This document shows positions 52,120 through 60,458 of a stretch of 64,000 nt of DNA, in pieces. Position 1 is the stretch's first letter; every line of letters begins with the position of its first letter. This DNA comes from Mesorhizobium loti R88b. Its GTDB lineage: Bacteria; Pseudomonadota; Alphaproteobacteria; Rhizobiales; Rhizobiaceae. Location of the stretch: positions 1,240,001 through 1,304,000 of the forward strand of contig NZ_CP033367.1 in assembly GCF_013170845.1 (NCBI RefSeq). Direction: 5' to 3'. The notes below the pieces were generated by a model. That model saw only the letters and a list, made by a program, of their open reading frames with translations. It was not told the origin of the DNA and searched no databases. The translations under genes were made by a program, and so were the position numbers.

Positions 52120-53261
52120 CAGGCAGTCCTCCGCACGAGATCGGGCCGCTTCCAGAGATCGGGATTGAAGGCCTTGAAGCGGCCGTAAAATGTTTCGCTG
52201 AACAGGATGACGATGAAAATCATGCCTTGCAGCACCAGCACGGTGGCGTCGGGCAGGTCCATGCGGCGCTGGATCAGCCCGCCGGAGGCGTCGATGCCGC
52301 CAAGCAGGATGGCGACCGGGATGATGGCCAGCGGGTTGTGGCGGGCCAGGAAGGCGACGAGGATGCCGGTGTAGCCATAGCCGGCGGCGAGCGAGGCATT
52401 GGCGCTGCCTTGCACGGCAGCGACCTCCAGCATGCCGGCCAGTCCGGCAAAGCCGCCGGCCAGCGCGGTGAAGCCGACGATGAGTGGGCCGACAGCCAGC
52501 CCCTGCACCTGCGCCGCCCGCACATTGCCGCCGGCGATGCGCGCGGCGAAACCCCAGCGGGTCTTTTCGATGAGTACCCAGGAGAGGATGCAAGCGACGA
52601 CGCCGACGACCAGCCCCCAATGCACGTCCATGCCCGGAATGTTGCCGATGCGGTAGATGTCCGCCAGCGGCTGCGTCGACGGCTTGTTAAGCGAGGCCGG
52701 GTCACGCAGCGGCCCTTCCACCAGCTGGTTCATCAGCGCGATGGCGATGTAGGCCATCAGCAGGCTGGAAATGGTTTCGTTGACGGCCCGGTAGTGGCGC
52801 AGCGCGCCGACGGCACCGATCCAGATGCCGCCGGCGGCCATGCCCGCCACGCCCATGGCAAGAATGACGATTGGGGAAGGCGCGCCGCTCAGCGCCACGC
52901 CGATGGCCGCGGCGCCGACGCCGCCGAGCACGATGGCGCCCTCGCCGCCGATGACGACGAGCCCAAGTCGCGCCGGCAGCGCCACGCACAGCGCCGCCAG
53001 TAGCAGCGGTGCGGCCCGCGACAGCGAGTTCTGCACCGAGAACCATGAGCCGAAGCCACCCCGCCACATGGTTTCGTAAAGCAGGATAGGCGACTTGCCG
53101 ACAGCCAAGATAAACAGGCTGAACAGCGCCATGCCGACGACAAGTGCTGCGAGCGGAATGACGAAGGCCTCCGCCCGCCGCGCGATCCATTCCAGCGCCG
53201 CCGGATAGAACCTTGCGCCGAATAGTGCCGGCATGCCGGCTCCTGTCACCGTATCCGTCAT
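52119..53261 (-). CDS. BMP/nucleoside-type ABC permease 1
   Basis: A 380-residue permease of the YufP/NupP type, larger than its partner. About 9-10 helices, with LALFSLFILAVGKSPILLYETMWRGGFGSWFS-like first loop, RLGLVVIGGEGAIVLGGVG (family GGEG motif), and MNQLVEGPLRDPASLNKPSTQPL as a periplasmic loop. KTRWGFAARIAGGNVRAAQVQGL is the coupling loop. It lies 18 bp after the binding-protein gene stop and couples to permease 2. Confidence 0.92.
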   Translation of the reverse strand: MTDTVTGAGMPALFGARFYPAALEWIARRAEAFVIPLAALVVGMALFSLFILAVGKSPILLYETMWRGGFGSWFSVQNSLSRAAPLLLAALCVALPARLGLVVIGGEGAIVLGGVGAAAIGVALSGAPSPIVILAMGVAGMAAGGIWIGAVGALRHYRAVNETISSLLMAYIAIALMNQLVEGPLRDPASLNKPSTQPLADIYRIGNIPGMDVHWGLVVGVVACILSWVLIEKTRWGFAARIAGGNVRAAQVQGLAVGPLIVGFTALAGGFAGLAGMLEVAAVQGSANASLAAGYGYTGILVAFLARHNPLAIIPVAILLGGIDASGGLIQRRMDLPDATVLVLQGMIFIVILFSETFYGRFKAFNPDLWKRPDLVRRTA

Positions 53262-53279
53262 CGCCCGGTTCCCCTCAGA

Positions 53280-54407
53280 TCACGCGGTCGAGCCGACGAC
53301 GCCCTCGACCAGATAGTCCATGCTCTCGAGTTCGATGGCGGTTTCGACGAACGCCTGGCCCGCGGTGGCGACGACGACGCCCTTGTTGCTTTTCAACGGT
53401 CCCTTGATGACGGCGAAGCCGCCCTTCATCATCTCGGCCAATGTTGCGTCGAACTGCTTGCGCGCCGGCTCGCCGACGGCGGGGCCAAGCGGGCTCATCT
53501 TGACGAAGCCGTCGGCAAGGCCGCCACGCGTGAAGTTCGGCAGCGGCGTGCCGGCCGTCAGATCGTCGACGAACATCTTGTAGACCTTGGCCCAGTTCCA
53601 CTCGGCGCCGGTGAGATATTTTTCCGGCGCCAGCGGGCTCTGGTTGGCATGGTAGCCGCAGACGAAAGCGCCGCGCCCGGCGGCCGTCTCGACCACCACT
53701 TTCGGGCTGTCGACATGGCAGGTGATGACGTCGGCGCCCTGGTCGACCAGCGCGTTGGTGGCTTCTGCTTCCTTGACCGCCAGCGACCATTCGCCGGTGA
53801 AGATGACCTGGCAAGTGATGGTCGGATCGACCGAGCGCGCGCCGAGCAGGAATGAGTTTATGTTCAGCAAAACCTGCGGAATCGGTTTGGCGGCGACGAA
53901 GCCGAGCTTCTTGGTCTTCGATGTGTGGCCGGCGACGACGCCGTTGAGATACTGGCCCATGCCGATATAGCCGAAATAGGAGCCGGCATTGATCGGATGC
54001 TTGGCCTTGTCCCACATGCCGCCGCAATGGCGGAACTGCACGTCGGGAAACTTTTTGCACATGGCCAGCATGTGGGGGTCGAAATAGCCGAACGAGGTCG
54101 GGAAGATCAGCGAGGCGCCGTCCAGATTGATCATCGATTCCATCGTCTTCTGGACATCGACCGTCTCCGGTACGTTCTCCTCTTCGACGACGGTAATGCC
54201 TTCAATGCCTTTCAATGTCGCCGCGCCCTCGGCATGCGCCTGGTTATAACCGTAATCGTCCTTCGGACCGACATAGATGAAGCCGACGGTCGCCGTGGCG
54301 GCAAAGGCCCGTGAAAGCGGAAAGGACGCAGAAGCCAGGCCGAGCGCCGCCCCAACGGCTGACGTCTTGAGCAACTGGCGGCGGCTAAGCATGAAACGGT
54401 CGGTCAT
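53280..54407 (-). CDS. BMP-family ABC transporter binding protein
   Basis: A 375-residue BMP/Med-family periplasmic binding protein. Twin-arginine-like signal (MLSRRQLLKTSAVGAALGLA near residues 6-25, cleavage before ATATVGF). The mature part has GFIYVGPKDDYGYNQAHAEGA, TSFGYFDPHMLAMCKKFPDV, ADVITCHVDSPKVVVETA and GAFVCGYHANQSPLAPEK. BMP proteins often bind nucleosides; here the operon has biuret and allophanate hydrolases, so a ureide is as likely (inference). ATG 54407 follows AGAGGAGC. First gene of the operon; the GntR gene diverges. Confidence 0.92.
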   Translation of the reverse strand: MTDRFMLSRRQLLKTSAVGAALGLASASFPLSRAFAATATVGFIYVGPKDDYGYNQAHAEGAATLKGIEGITVVEEENVPETVDVQKTMESMINLDGASLIFPTSFGYFDPHMLAMCKKFPDVQFRHCGGMWDKAKHPINAGSYFGYIGMGQYLNGVVAGHTSKTKKLGFVAAKPIPQVLLNINSFLLGARSVDPTITCQVIFTGEWSLAVKEAEATNALVDQGADVITCHVDSPKVVVETAAGRGAFVCGYHANQSPLAPEKYLTGAEWNWAKVYKMFVDDLTAGTPLPNFTRGGLADGFVKMSPLGPAVGEPARKQFDATLAEMMKGGFAVIKGPLKSNKGVVVATAGQAFVETAIELESMDYLVEGVVGSTA

Positions 54408-54460
54408 CTTAATGCTCCTCTTTAAGGGCCCCTCAGGAAGCCGGTTAACGCCTCGATAAG

Positions 54461-54567
54461 AAAGTGTATGCAATCACCGTGCCAATTCAAAAACTTGATT
54501 TTATATTGTGAAAACAACGAATCATGTCTTTCGTTGTGCACAAGCGGAAGGCAATTGCATACACTTT
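54461..54567. promoter_or_regulatory. Paired inverted 14-bp sites in the BMP/GntR divergent region
   Basis: AAAGTGTATGCAAT (54461-54474) and its exact reverse complement ATTGCATACACTTT (54554-54567) face each other 79 bp apart in the AT-rich gap between the binding-protein and GntR genes. A separate 8-bp palindrome, ACAACGAA (54514-54521) and TTCGTTGT (54530-54537), lies midway. TGTATGCAA-type half-sites are reasonable for FCD-class GntR regulators. The layout could support looping or dual control. Confidence 0.65.
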
Positions 54568-54693
54568 TTGCCTTGAAAATAGCCAATTTGACAGATAGAT
54601 TAAAACATAGACATAGAGGGTACCAACTGAGTCGTGGTGCTTGTGCGCGGCTTGATTTCATGGCGCAGGATGTCAAAGGCAGGGGAGGCAGTC

Positions 54694-55398
54694 GTGTCGG
54701 GAAAACGCAGCTTGATCCGGTCGGGCACGACCGTCGATCAGATGGTGCGGGCAATCGGCGACCGCATCGTCACCGGCGTGCTGCGGCCCGGCGAAAAGCT
54801 CGATGAAGCGTCGCTTGCCGCCCGCTTCGAGGTGTCACGCACGCCGGTGCGCGAGGCGCTCGGGCAGCTTAGCGCGATGGGCCTTGTCGAAAGGCGGCCG
54901 AACCGAGGTGCCATCGTTGCCGTGGTGACGCAGGAGCATCTCGCCTCTATGTTCGAAAGCATGGCCGAGCTGGAAGGGATTTGCGCGCGCTTCTGCGCAG
55001 AACGCATGACAGGTGGCGAGCGCCGTGCACTGGAGGTCGAACATCAGGCCTCGGCCCGTCTCGTGCGGCTCGGCGCGGAGGAAGATTATGAATATTTCAA
55101 CACCGAGTTCCACACCCGGCTCTATCGCGGCGCCCACAGCACCCACATCTACGAACTGACGGTGATGACGCGCAGCCGGTTGGCGCCCTTCCGTCGCGCG
55201 CAGTTCAGGCTTTCTGGTCGTCTGGCCAAGTCCTGGCAAGAGCATGACGCCATCGTCACCGCGATCCTGCGTGGTGACGGTGCTGCCGCAGGAACCGCTG
55301 CAAAGGACCATGTCTCCATCGTCAGCGAGGCCAGCGCCGTGTTTGCCGCGGTCGACCCCGCAAGTCCAAAGCCAGGCTTGGTCGAGCTACCTTCGTAA
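54694..55398 (+). CDS. GntR-family (FCD) regulator of the ureide operon
   Basis: A 234-residue GntR regulator. The winged helix begins TVDQMVRAIGDRIVTGVLRPGEKLDEASLAARFEVSRTPVREALGQL (motif about residues 12-60). The FCD domain (~80-225) is all-helical with YFNTEFHTRLYRGAHSTH holding the metal-binding His pair and the SAKSWQEHDAIVTAIL-like helix near the end. GTG 54694 is chosen because GGAGG sits 5 nt upstream; ATG 54670 is an alternative. It diverges from the transporter-biuret operon. Effector unknown, perhaps a ureide. Confidence 0.85.
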   Translation: MSGKRSLIRSGTTVDQMVRAIGDRIVTGVLRPGEKLDEASLAARFEVSRTPVREALGQLSAMGLVERRPNRGAIVAVVTQEHLASMFESMAELEGICARFCAERMTGGERRALEVEHQASARLVRLGAEEDYEYFNTEFHTRLYRGAHSTHIYELTVMTRSRLAPFRRAQFRLSGRLAKSWQEHDAIVTAILRGDGAAAGTAAKDHVSIVSEASAVFAAVDPASPKPGLVELPS

Positions 55399-55428
55399 CC
55401 AGCGGCCTAGGTACAGCTTAGGTGCACC

Positions 55429-56937
55429 TCACACGTGCTTGCGGCCGCCGGTTTCGCGGAACCAGCTGTCGGGATAGGGATACCACCATTCCTGAATTGC
55501 CGGTCTGTGGTCGATGATCACCATCTTCGAGCGGCGGAAGGCATCGAGCCCCTGCCGGCCGAGCTCGCGGCCGAGGCCTGAGGCCTTCCAGCCGCCGAAG
55601 GGCAAGGCGTCATTGTCGATCAGCGGATTGTTGACCCAGACCATGCCGGCCTCGAGCCGTTCGGCCGCCTCATGCGCTTCGGCGAGATCCGTGGTGAACA
55701 CCGAGGCGCCGAGCCCGAACGGGCTGTCATTGGCAAGCCGGATCGCCTCGTCGAAATCCTTCACCCGGCAGATCGCCGCCACCGGACCAAAGCACTCTTC
55801 GCGCACGATCGCCATGTCGGGGGTGACACCGGTGAGGATCGTCGGCTCATAGAACCAGCCGGTGTTGTGCGCCGGCGGAATGCGGCCGCCGGTCACTGCC
55901 TTGGCGCCATGGGCAATAGCGTCGTCGACAAGGCGCATGACTTTCGCGCGGGCAGCCTCGCTGACCAGCGGGCCGATCTCGGTCTTGTCCATGCCGTTGC
56001 CGATGCGCAGGGCGCGAGTCCTCTCGGCGAACAATTCGACGAAGCGATCGTGCACCGCATCGACGACGAAGAAGCGCTCGGCCGAGGTGCAGACCTGGCC
56101 GGTGAGGTGGAAGGCGGCGGTGACACTGCCCGCTGCGGCGACCTCCAGCGGGGCGTGCTCACTGATGATCAGCGGATCGCTGCCGCCGGCCTCGATGACG
56201 CAGGGCTTCATGCGTTCGGCGCAAGCCACCGCCACCGCTTTGCCGGCGGCGACCGAGCCGGTGAAAGCGACGGCGTGGGTCCGGTCGGAGGTGATCAGCG
56301 TCTGGGCGGTGGCCGCGCCGCCGGGCAGGCAGGAAACCAGCCCTTCCGGCAAGGAGCGGAACACCGTCATGTATTCGAGCGTGGACAGCGTCGTCGCCTC
56401 TGCCGGCTTGATGATACAGGCGTTGCCGGCGGCAAGCGAGGCAGCCACGGTCCAGCACATCAGCAGGATCGGGAAGTTGTAGGGCATGATGTGCACGGAG
56501 ACGCCATAGGGTTCGTAGCGCGCATACTGGAACGAGCCGGCCTGCGTCGTGCCGGCGATCTTGCCGGCATCGTCGCGCGCCATCTCGGCATAGTAGCGGA
56601 AGATCGGCGCGCAATTGGCGATCTCGCCGATGGCTTCGGGATAGGGCTTGCCCATCTCGCGCACCATCAGCTCGGCGCAGCGCGTGAAGTCGGCCGCCTC
56701 GATGGCGTTGGCCACGGCATGCAGATGCTTGGCTCGGCTTTTGGCGTCGAGCTTTTTCCAGGCAAGCTGCTCCAGGGTCGCCGCGGTGAGCACGGCGTCG
56801 ATCTCGCCATCGCTGGCGGACGCGATCGCACCGACGGTTTCCAGCGTCGCGGGATCGATCACTGGTTTTGCCGTGCCGGCCATCGACCGGTAGTCGGGAT
56901 TGACGAAGAAAGTCGGCCGGTCGGGCGAGAAATGCAT
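55429..56937 (-). CDS. Aldehyde dehydrogenase family protein
   Basis: A 502-residue NAD(P)-dependent aldehyde dehydrogenase. Catalytic C283 in TGQVCTSAERF, general base E249 in CVIEAGGSDP, and oxyanion Asn154 in MPYNFPILL are all present. The nucleotide fold and the C-terminal EECFGPVAAICRVKDFDEAI and GLGASVFTTDLAEA segments are standard. Given the Pot-type transporter upstream it could oxidise an aminoaldehyde from polyamine breakdown, but succinate-semialdehyde-type substrates are also possible. It ends the minus-strand operon, 33 bp after a cupin gene. Confidence 0.92.
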   Translation of the reverse strand: MHFSPDRPTFFVNPDYRSMAGTAKPVIDPATLETVGAIASASDGEIDAVLTAATLEQLAWKKLDAKSRAKHLHAVANAIEAADFTRCAELMVREMGKPYPEAIGEIANCAPIFRYYAEMARDDAGKIAGTTQAGSFQYARYEPYGVSVHIMPYNFPILLMCWTVAASLAAGNACIIKPAEATTLSTLEYMTVFRSLPEGLVSCLPGGAATAQTLITSDRTHAVAFTGSVAAGKAVAVACAERMKPCVIEAGGSDPLIISEHAPLEVAAAGSVTAAFHLTGQVCTSAERFFVVDAVHDRFVELFAERTRALRIGNGMDKTEIGPLVSEAARAKVMRLVDDAIAHGAKAVTGGRIPPAHNTGWFYEPTILTGVTPDMAIVREECFGPVAAICRVKDFDEAIRLANDSPFGLGASVFTTDLAEAHEAAERLEAGMVWVNNPLIDNDALPFGGWKASGLGRELGRQGLDAFRRSKMVIIDHRPAIQEWWYPYPDSWFRETGGRKHV

Positions 56938-56970
56938 TTTCGTCCTCCTTGAAGACTGATCGAGAAGGGC

Positions 56971-57315
56971 TCAGCGGATCATGTAGACCTTCTTGATCGT
57001 CTCATGGACGGTGCAGACGCCTTTCCAGTCCTGCGGAAAGAAGGCTGCCGTGTCCGGCTCGATCTCGATGACCTCGCCGGATTCATGGACATAGGTGCAG
57101 CGGCCTTCGAGGAAGTGGCAGAACTCGTCGCGGGTTACGTGGCAGTGCCATTTGCCAGGCGTGCAGACCCACAGCCCACATTCCGAGCGGCCCTCAGGCC
57201 CCTTGTAGAGCAGCTTGCCCGAAGTGTGGGACTCACCCTCGATCATCGTCGGGATGACGCCCCAGTCGACGAGGTCGGTAATGGTGAGCGGCGATTGCAT
57301 GATGGGGGTGGTCAT
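56971..57315 (-). CDS. Cupin_3 (DUF861) protein 1
   Basis: A 114-residue single-domain cupin of the DUF861/Cupin_3 type. Core motifs SGKLLYKGPEGRSECGLWVCTPGKWHCHVTRDEFCHFLEGRCTY-like stretch, with E and H metal candidates in DEFCHFLEG and a final H in VCTVHETIKK. It resembles the cupins paired with ureidoglycine or ethanolamine pathways, but the exact enzyme is unknown. It is the last of three paralogues in this operon, 22 bp after the second. Confidence 0.85.
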   Translation of the reverse strand: MTTPIMQSPLTITDLVDWGVIPTMIEGESHTSGKLLYKGPEGRSECGLWVCTPGKWHCHVTRDEFCHFLEGRCTYVHESGEVIEIEPDTAAFFPQDWKGVCTVHETIKKVYMIR

Positions 57316-57337
57316 AGGGATTTCCTTGAAAAAGTGC

Positions 57338-57679
57338 TCACCGGCACATGAAGGCCTTGGTCAGCGTTTGCGTGATGATGGAAATGCCGGTCCAGCCGGC
57401 GGGGAAAAACACGAGCGTGCCGGCTTCGACGGGAATCTGTTCGCCATCGTCGCGGACATAGCTGCCGTGGCCCGACAGGAAATGGCAAAACTCTTCGGCG
57501 GCAAAGGTCACCTTGCGGGTCCCCGGCGTGCAGGACCACAGGCCGCATTCGCTCGATCCATCGGGATTTTTCGAGAGGATCCTGCCCGCGGCGCGCGGCG
57601 CGCCGGCGAGCGTGTTGGCGCCTGCGCCCCAATCCTCCAGTTCCACGTTCGAGGCGTCAGACCAATGCGGTGTCGACAT
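57338..57679 (-). CDS. Cupin_3 (DUF861) protein 2
   Basis: A 113-residue Cupin_3 paralogue. It shares GRILSKNPDGSSECGLWSCTPG and the metal motif AEEFCHFLSGHGSYV with its neighbours, but the final motif is VFFPAGWTGISIITQTL, where the closing His of the other two copies is replaced by Thr. That may alter metal binding. ATG 57679 is chosen because homology begins at MSTPHW; earlier in-frame codons cross an intergenic palindrome. It lies between cupin 1 and cupin 3. Confidence 0.83.
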   Translation of the reverse strand: MSTPHWSDASNVELEDWGAGANTLAGAPRAAGRILSKNPDGSSECGLWSCTPGTRKVTFAAEEFCHFLSGHGSYVRDDGEQIPVEAGTLVFFPAGWTGISIITQTLTKAFMCR

Positions 57680-57699
57680 GTCTTGCTCCTGATTCTTGC

Positions 57700-57752
57700 T
57701 TGAGCATGATCTTGCCCGAAAAACCGGTTCCCACTTTTCGGGATCATGCTTC
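57700..57752. repeat. Rhizobial-type palindromic repeat between cupins 2 and 3
   Basis: GAGCATGATC (57702-57711) and GATCATGCT (57742-57750) form the outer arms, with CCGAAAA and TTTTCGG inner arms around CCGGTTCCCAC. This GAGCATGATC-ACCGGTTCCC-TTTTCGG pattern is a repeat I associate with many Rhizobiales intergenic regions (inference). It sits inside the operon between two cupin genes and may shape mRNA processing. Confidence 0.8.
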
Positions 57753-58103
57753 TCACGCCAGCATGTAGACGTTGCGCATGGTCTCGTGAACCGTGCATTC
57801 ACCCGTCCAGCCGGCGGGGAACATGACCACGGTGCCGGCCGACACTTCTATCACCTCGCCGACATCCGACCGGTAGGTCGCGCGACCGGCGACGAAATGG
57901 CACAATTCATCGCGCGGAATCGACAGCCGCCAACGGCCTGGGGTGCAGACCCAGATGCCGGATTCCGGCTGGTTGTTCGGACCCTTGTGGACAAGTTTGC
58001 CGGTGGAATGCGACGCGCCTGCCAGTGAATCGGGCTGGGCGCCCCAGTCGACGAGATCGGTGCGAGTCGAAGCTTGATAGAGGTGCGGGGCGGAGGAGGT
58101 CAC
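57753..58103 (-). CDS. Cupin_3 (DUF861) protein 3
   Basis: A 116-residue Cupin_3 paralogue and the first of three. It shows STGKLVHKGPNNQPESGIWVCTPGRW-type lead-in, RDELCHFVAGRATYRSD (metal Glu and His) and VMFPAGWTGECTVHETMRNVY with the closing His. GTG 58103 overlaps the glycosyltransferase stop as GTGA, so the two are translationally coupled. An earlier start would lie inside the glycosyltransferase gene. Function unknown; the family is often an accessory enzyme of nitrogen-compound catabolism. Confidence 0.83.
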   Translation of the reverse strand: MTSSAPHLYQASTRTDLVDWGAQPDSLAGASHSTGKLVHKGPNNQPESGIWVCTPGRWRLSIPRDELCHFVAGRATYRSDVGEVIEVSAGTVVMFPAGWTGECTVHETMRNVYMLA

Positions 58104-59374
58104 AGCAGCGCCTCCAGCAGGCCAGCGGCCTTCTCCGGTCCATTCTGAGCATGCATCTGTGCCGATGTCGTCACCAGCTTGGCCTTCATCCGGGGATCGG
58201 TCAGGCAGGTCTCGATCCTGGCGGTGAGTTCGGCATCGTTCCAGTCGTAGCGCCGCATGCCGAAGCCGTGGCCGGTTTCCTCGACGCGGGTCGCGTTGTC
58301 GTGGCCGTCCCAGACATAGGGCATGATGATGGCCGGCTTGCCGAAATAGAGGCACTCGGTGAACGAGTTGTTGCCGCCATGGTGGATGACGGCATCGACC
58401 TGCGGGATGACCGAGGGCTGCGGAAACCAGCTGTCGACAATGACGTTGCCGGGCACATCCGTGTACTGGTCCTTGTAGCCGCCGACATTGACCAGCGCCC
58501 GGTAGCGCGTCTTGCCCAATGTCGCGACGATGCGCTTCAGCAGCTCGACATCGCCGGCGCCCAGGCTGCCGAAGGAAACATAGAGCAGCGGCCCGTCATT
58601 GTTTTTCGCGAAGGTCGGCACAGCGTAAGGTTTCTCCTGCCGCACGCAGCCTTCGAGATACTGGAATTGTGCCGGATCGAGCCGGTGGCGGCGCTTGAAC
58701 TTTGCCGCCTCGGGATAGAGCAACAGGTTCAAATGGGGCGAGGCCTCGAAGAACTGGCCGATCGGATAGGGCGCCTCGTTGTTGGCGTTGAGGAAGGTGT
58801 TGAAGTCGTCATGGATCGGCTTGATCACCGCGTTGAAATGGTCGCGGTAGCGCTGGTAGCCGTCATGGTCGTTCTCGCCGCAGCCGGAGAGATGCGGCGG
58901 GATGTCCTCATCCTCGATCTCGTTTTCCGAGCAGGAGATGACGCGCACCCACGGCTTGCCGTACTGCTTGATGGCCGGAAACAGGATGACGTTGTCGACG
59001 CAGATGACATCCGGCTTGATGGCGGCCAGCACGCGCGGCAGGTCCTTCTGCGCCCATTTGGCGCTGTCGACGATCGCGGTCCAGCAATCCTTGACGTAAT
59101 TGTCGACCTGATCGTAGGGCGATTTGCGGAAATTCGGGATGTGGCCGTTGATGAAATCCTCCCAGAACTTGGCCATCTGCTCGGGCGGCATCGGCTCCGA
59201 CAGGTTCACCGGATGCGCCTCGAAACCATAGCCCCTGTAGACCTCGACAAAGCCGGGATCGGACAGGAACACCGCCTTGTGGCCGCGCGCCTCGACGGCT
59301 TGCGCGATGCCGACGGAATTGAGCGCCGGGCCGTAGGCGGCTTCCGGAAAAAACGCGATCGTCTTCTGCGCCAT
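58100..59374 (-). CDS. UDP-glycosyltransferase-like (MGT-type) protein
   Basis: A 424-residue GT-B glycosyltransferase of the macrolide/UGT kind. The N-terminal acceptor domain begins TIAFFPEAAYGPALNSVG and the C-terminal donor domain contains LLYVSFGSLGAGDVELLK and the PSPG-like stretch IHHGGNNSFTECLYFGKP with VWDGHDNATRVEETG (about residues 330-367). Such enzymes glycosylate small hydrophobic or aromatic acceptors. Its presence inside a polyamine-type transport operon is unusual. It is coupled to cupin 3 by GTGA overlap and follows the potA gene by 10 bp. Acceptor and donor unknown. Confidence 0.85.
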   Translation of the reverse strand: MAQKTIAFFPEAAYGPALNSVGIAQAVEARGHKAVFLSDPGFVEVYRGYGFEAHPVNLSEPMPPEQMAKFWEDFINGHIPNFRKSPYDQVDNYVKDCWTAIVDSAKWAQKDLPRVLAAIKPDVICVDNVILFPAIKQYGKPWVRVISCSENEIEDEDIPPHLSGCGENDHDGYQRYRDHFNAVIKPIHDDFNTFLNANNEAPYPIGQFFEASPHLNLLLYPEAAKFKRRHRLDPAQFQYLEGCVRQEKPYAVPTFAKNNDGPLLYVSFGSLGAGDVELLKRIVATLGKTRYRALVNVGGYKDQYTDVPGNVIVDSWFPQPSVIPQVDAVIHHGGNNSFTECLYFGKPAIIMPYVWDGHDNATRVEETGHGFGMRRYDWNDAELTARIETCLTDPRMKAKLVTTSAQMHAQNGPEKAAGLLEALL

Positions 59375-59384
59375 CAAGCTTCTC

Positions 59385-60458
59385 CTATTCTGCAAAAATT
59401 CTGACATCGGCTGCAGCCCAGCCGAGTTCGACCTGATCGCCCGACGCGACCGGCCGGCGGTCGGCCGCATCAGCGGTGATGCGCACCAGGAAGGGCTTTG
59501 GCGACAGGGGCGTGCGAATATGTAACTGCAGGTCCAGCCCATGATAGGCCAGCGCCTCGACCGTGCCAGCGGTGCGGTTGGCGGTCTGGGCCTCTGGGAA
59601 CAACCGGATGCGTTCGGGCCGTACCGATGCCACCGCCGATGCGCCAGGCGAAAGCGTGGCAGGAATCTTACCGGCAATACGCGCACCGTTCGCCGCTACC
59701 ACGCCATCGGATGACGCCTTGCCGGGGATAAAATTCATCACGCCGATGAAGTCGGCGACGAAACGGTCGGCGGGGTGCTCGTAGATCGCGTGTGGGGTGT
59801 CGCATTGCAGCAGCCTGCCATCCTTCAGCACCGCCATGCGGTCGGCCATGACCAGCGACTCTTCCTGGTCGTGGGTGACGATGACGAAGGTGATGCCGAC
59901 CTCGTGCTGCAGGCGCTTCAATTCCAGCTGCATGGCGCCGCGCAGTTTCTTGTCGAGCGCGCCGAGCGGCTCGTCGAGCAGCAGCAGCCGGGGCCGCTTC
60001 ACCAGGGCGCGGGCGAGCGCGACACGCTGCTTCTGGCCACCGGACAATTGCTCCGGTTTGCGGTCGGCGAAGGGGACGAGTTCGGTCGTCGCCAGGATGG
60101 CGTCGACGCGGGAGCGGATTTCGGCTGCCGGTAGTCGCTCCATTTCGAGGCCATAAGACACATTGGCGCGGACGCTCATATGCGGGAACAGCGCGTAGGA
60201 CTGGAACATCAGATTGACCGGGCGCTTGTTGGGCGGGGTTTTGGCGATGTCCTTGCCATCAAGCAGGATGCGCCCGTCATTCGGCGTCTCGAAGCCGGCC
60301 AGCATGCGCAGCAGTGTGGTCTTGCCGCAGCCGGACGGGCCAAGCAGCGCAAAGAATTCATTTTCGCGGATATCGAGCGAGATACCGTCGACGGCGGTGA
60401 CCCGGCCGAACTTCTTCGACACATTGTCGATGGCCAGCAGCGTGCGCGGTTCGCTCAT
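59385..60458 (-). CDS. potA: Polyamine-type ABC ATPase (PotA-like)
   Basis: A 357-residue ATPase of the spermidine/putrescine type. Walker A LLGPSGCGKTT, signature QLSGGQKQRVALARAL, Walker B LLLLDEPLGALDKKLR, switch IVTHDQEES. The C-terminal TOBE domain (~280-357, AVASVRPERIRLFPEAQ) is present. It overlaps the permease gene by 4 bp (ATGA). The glycosyltransferase gene follows 10 bp later. Longer in-frame codons upstream lie inside the permease gene. Confidence 0.94.
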   Translation of the reverse strand: MSEPRTLLAIDNVSKKFGRVTAVDGISLDIRENEFFALLGPSGCGKTTLLRMLAGFETPNDGRILLDGKDIAKTPPNKRPVNLMFQSYALFPHMSVRANVSYGLEMERLPAAEIRSRVDAILATTELVPFADRKPEQLSGGQKQRVALARALVKRPRLLLLDEPLGALDKKLRGAMQLELKRLQHEVGITFVIVTHDQEESLVMADRMAVLKDGRLLQCDTPHAIYEHPADRFVADFIGVMNFIPGKASSDGVVAANGARIAGKIPATLSPGASAVASVRPERIRLFPEAQTANRTAGTVEALAYHGLDLQLHIRTPLSPKPFLVRITADAADRRPVASGDQVELGWAAADVRIFAE

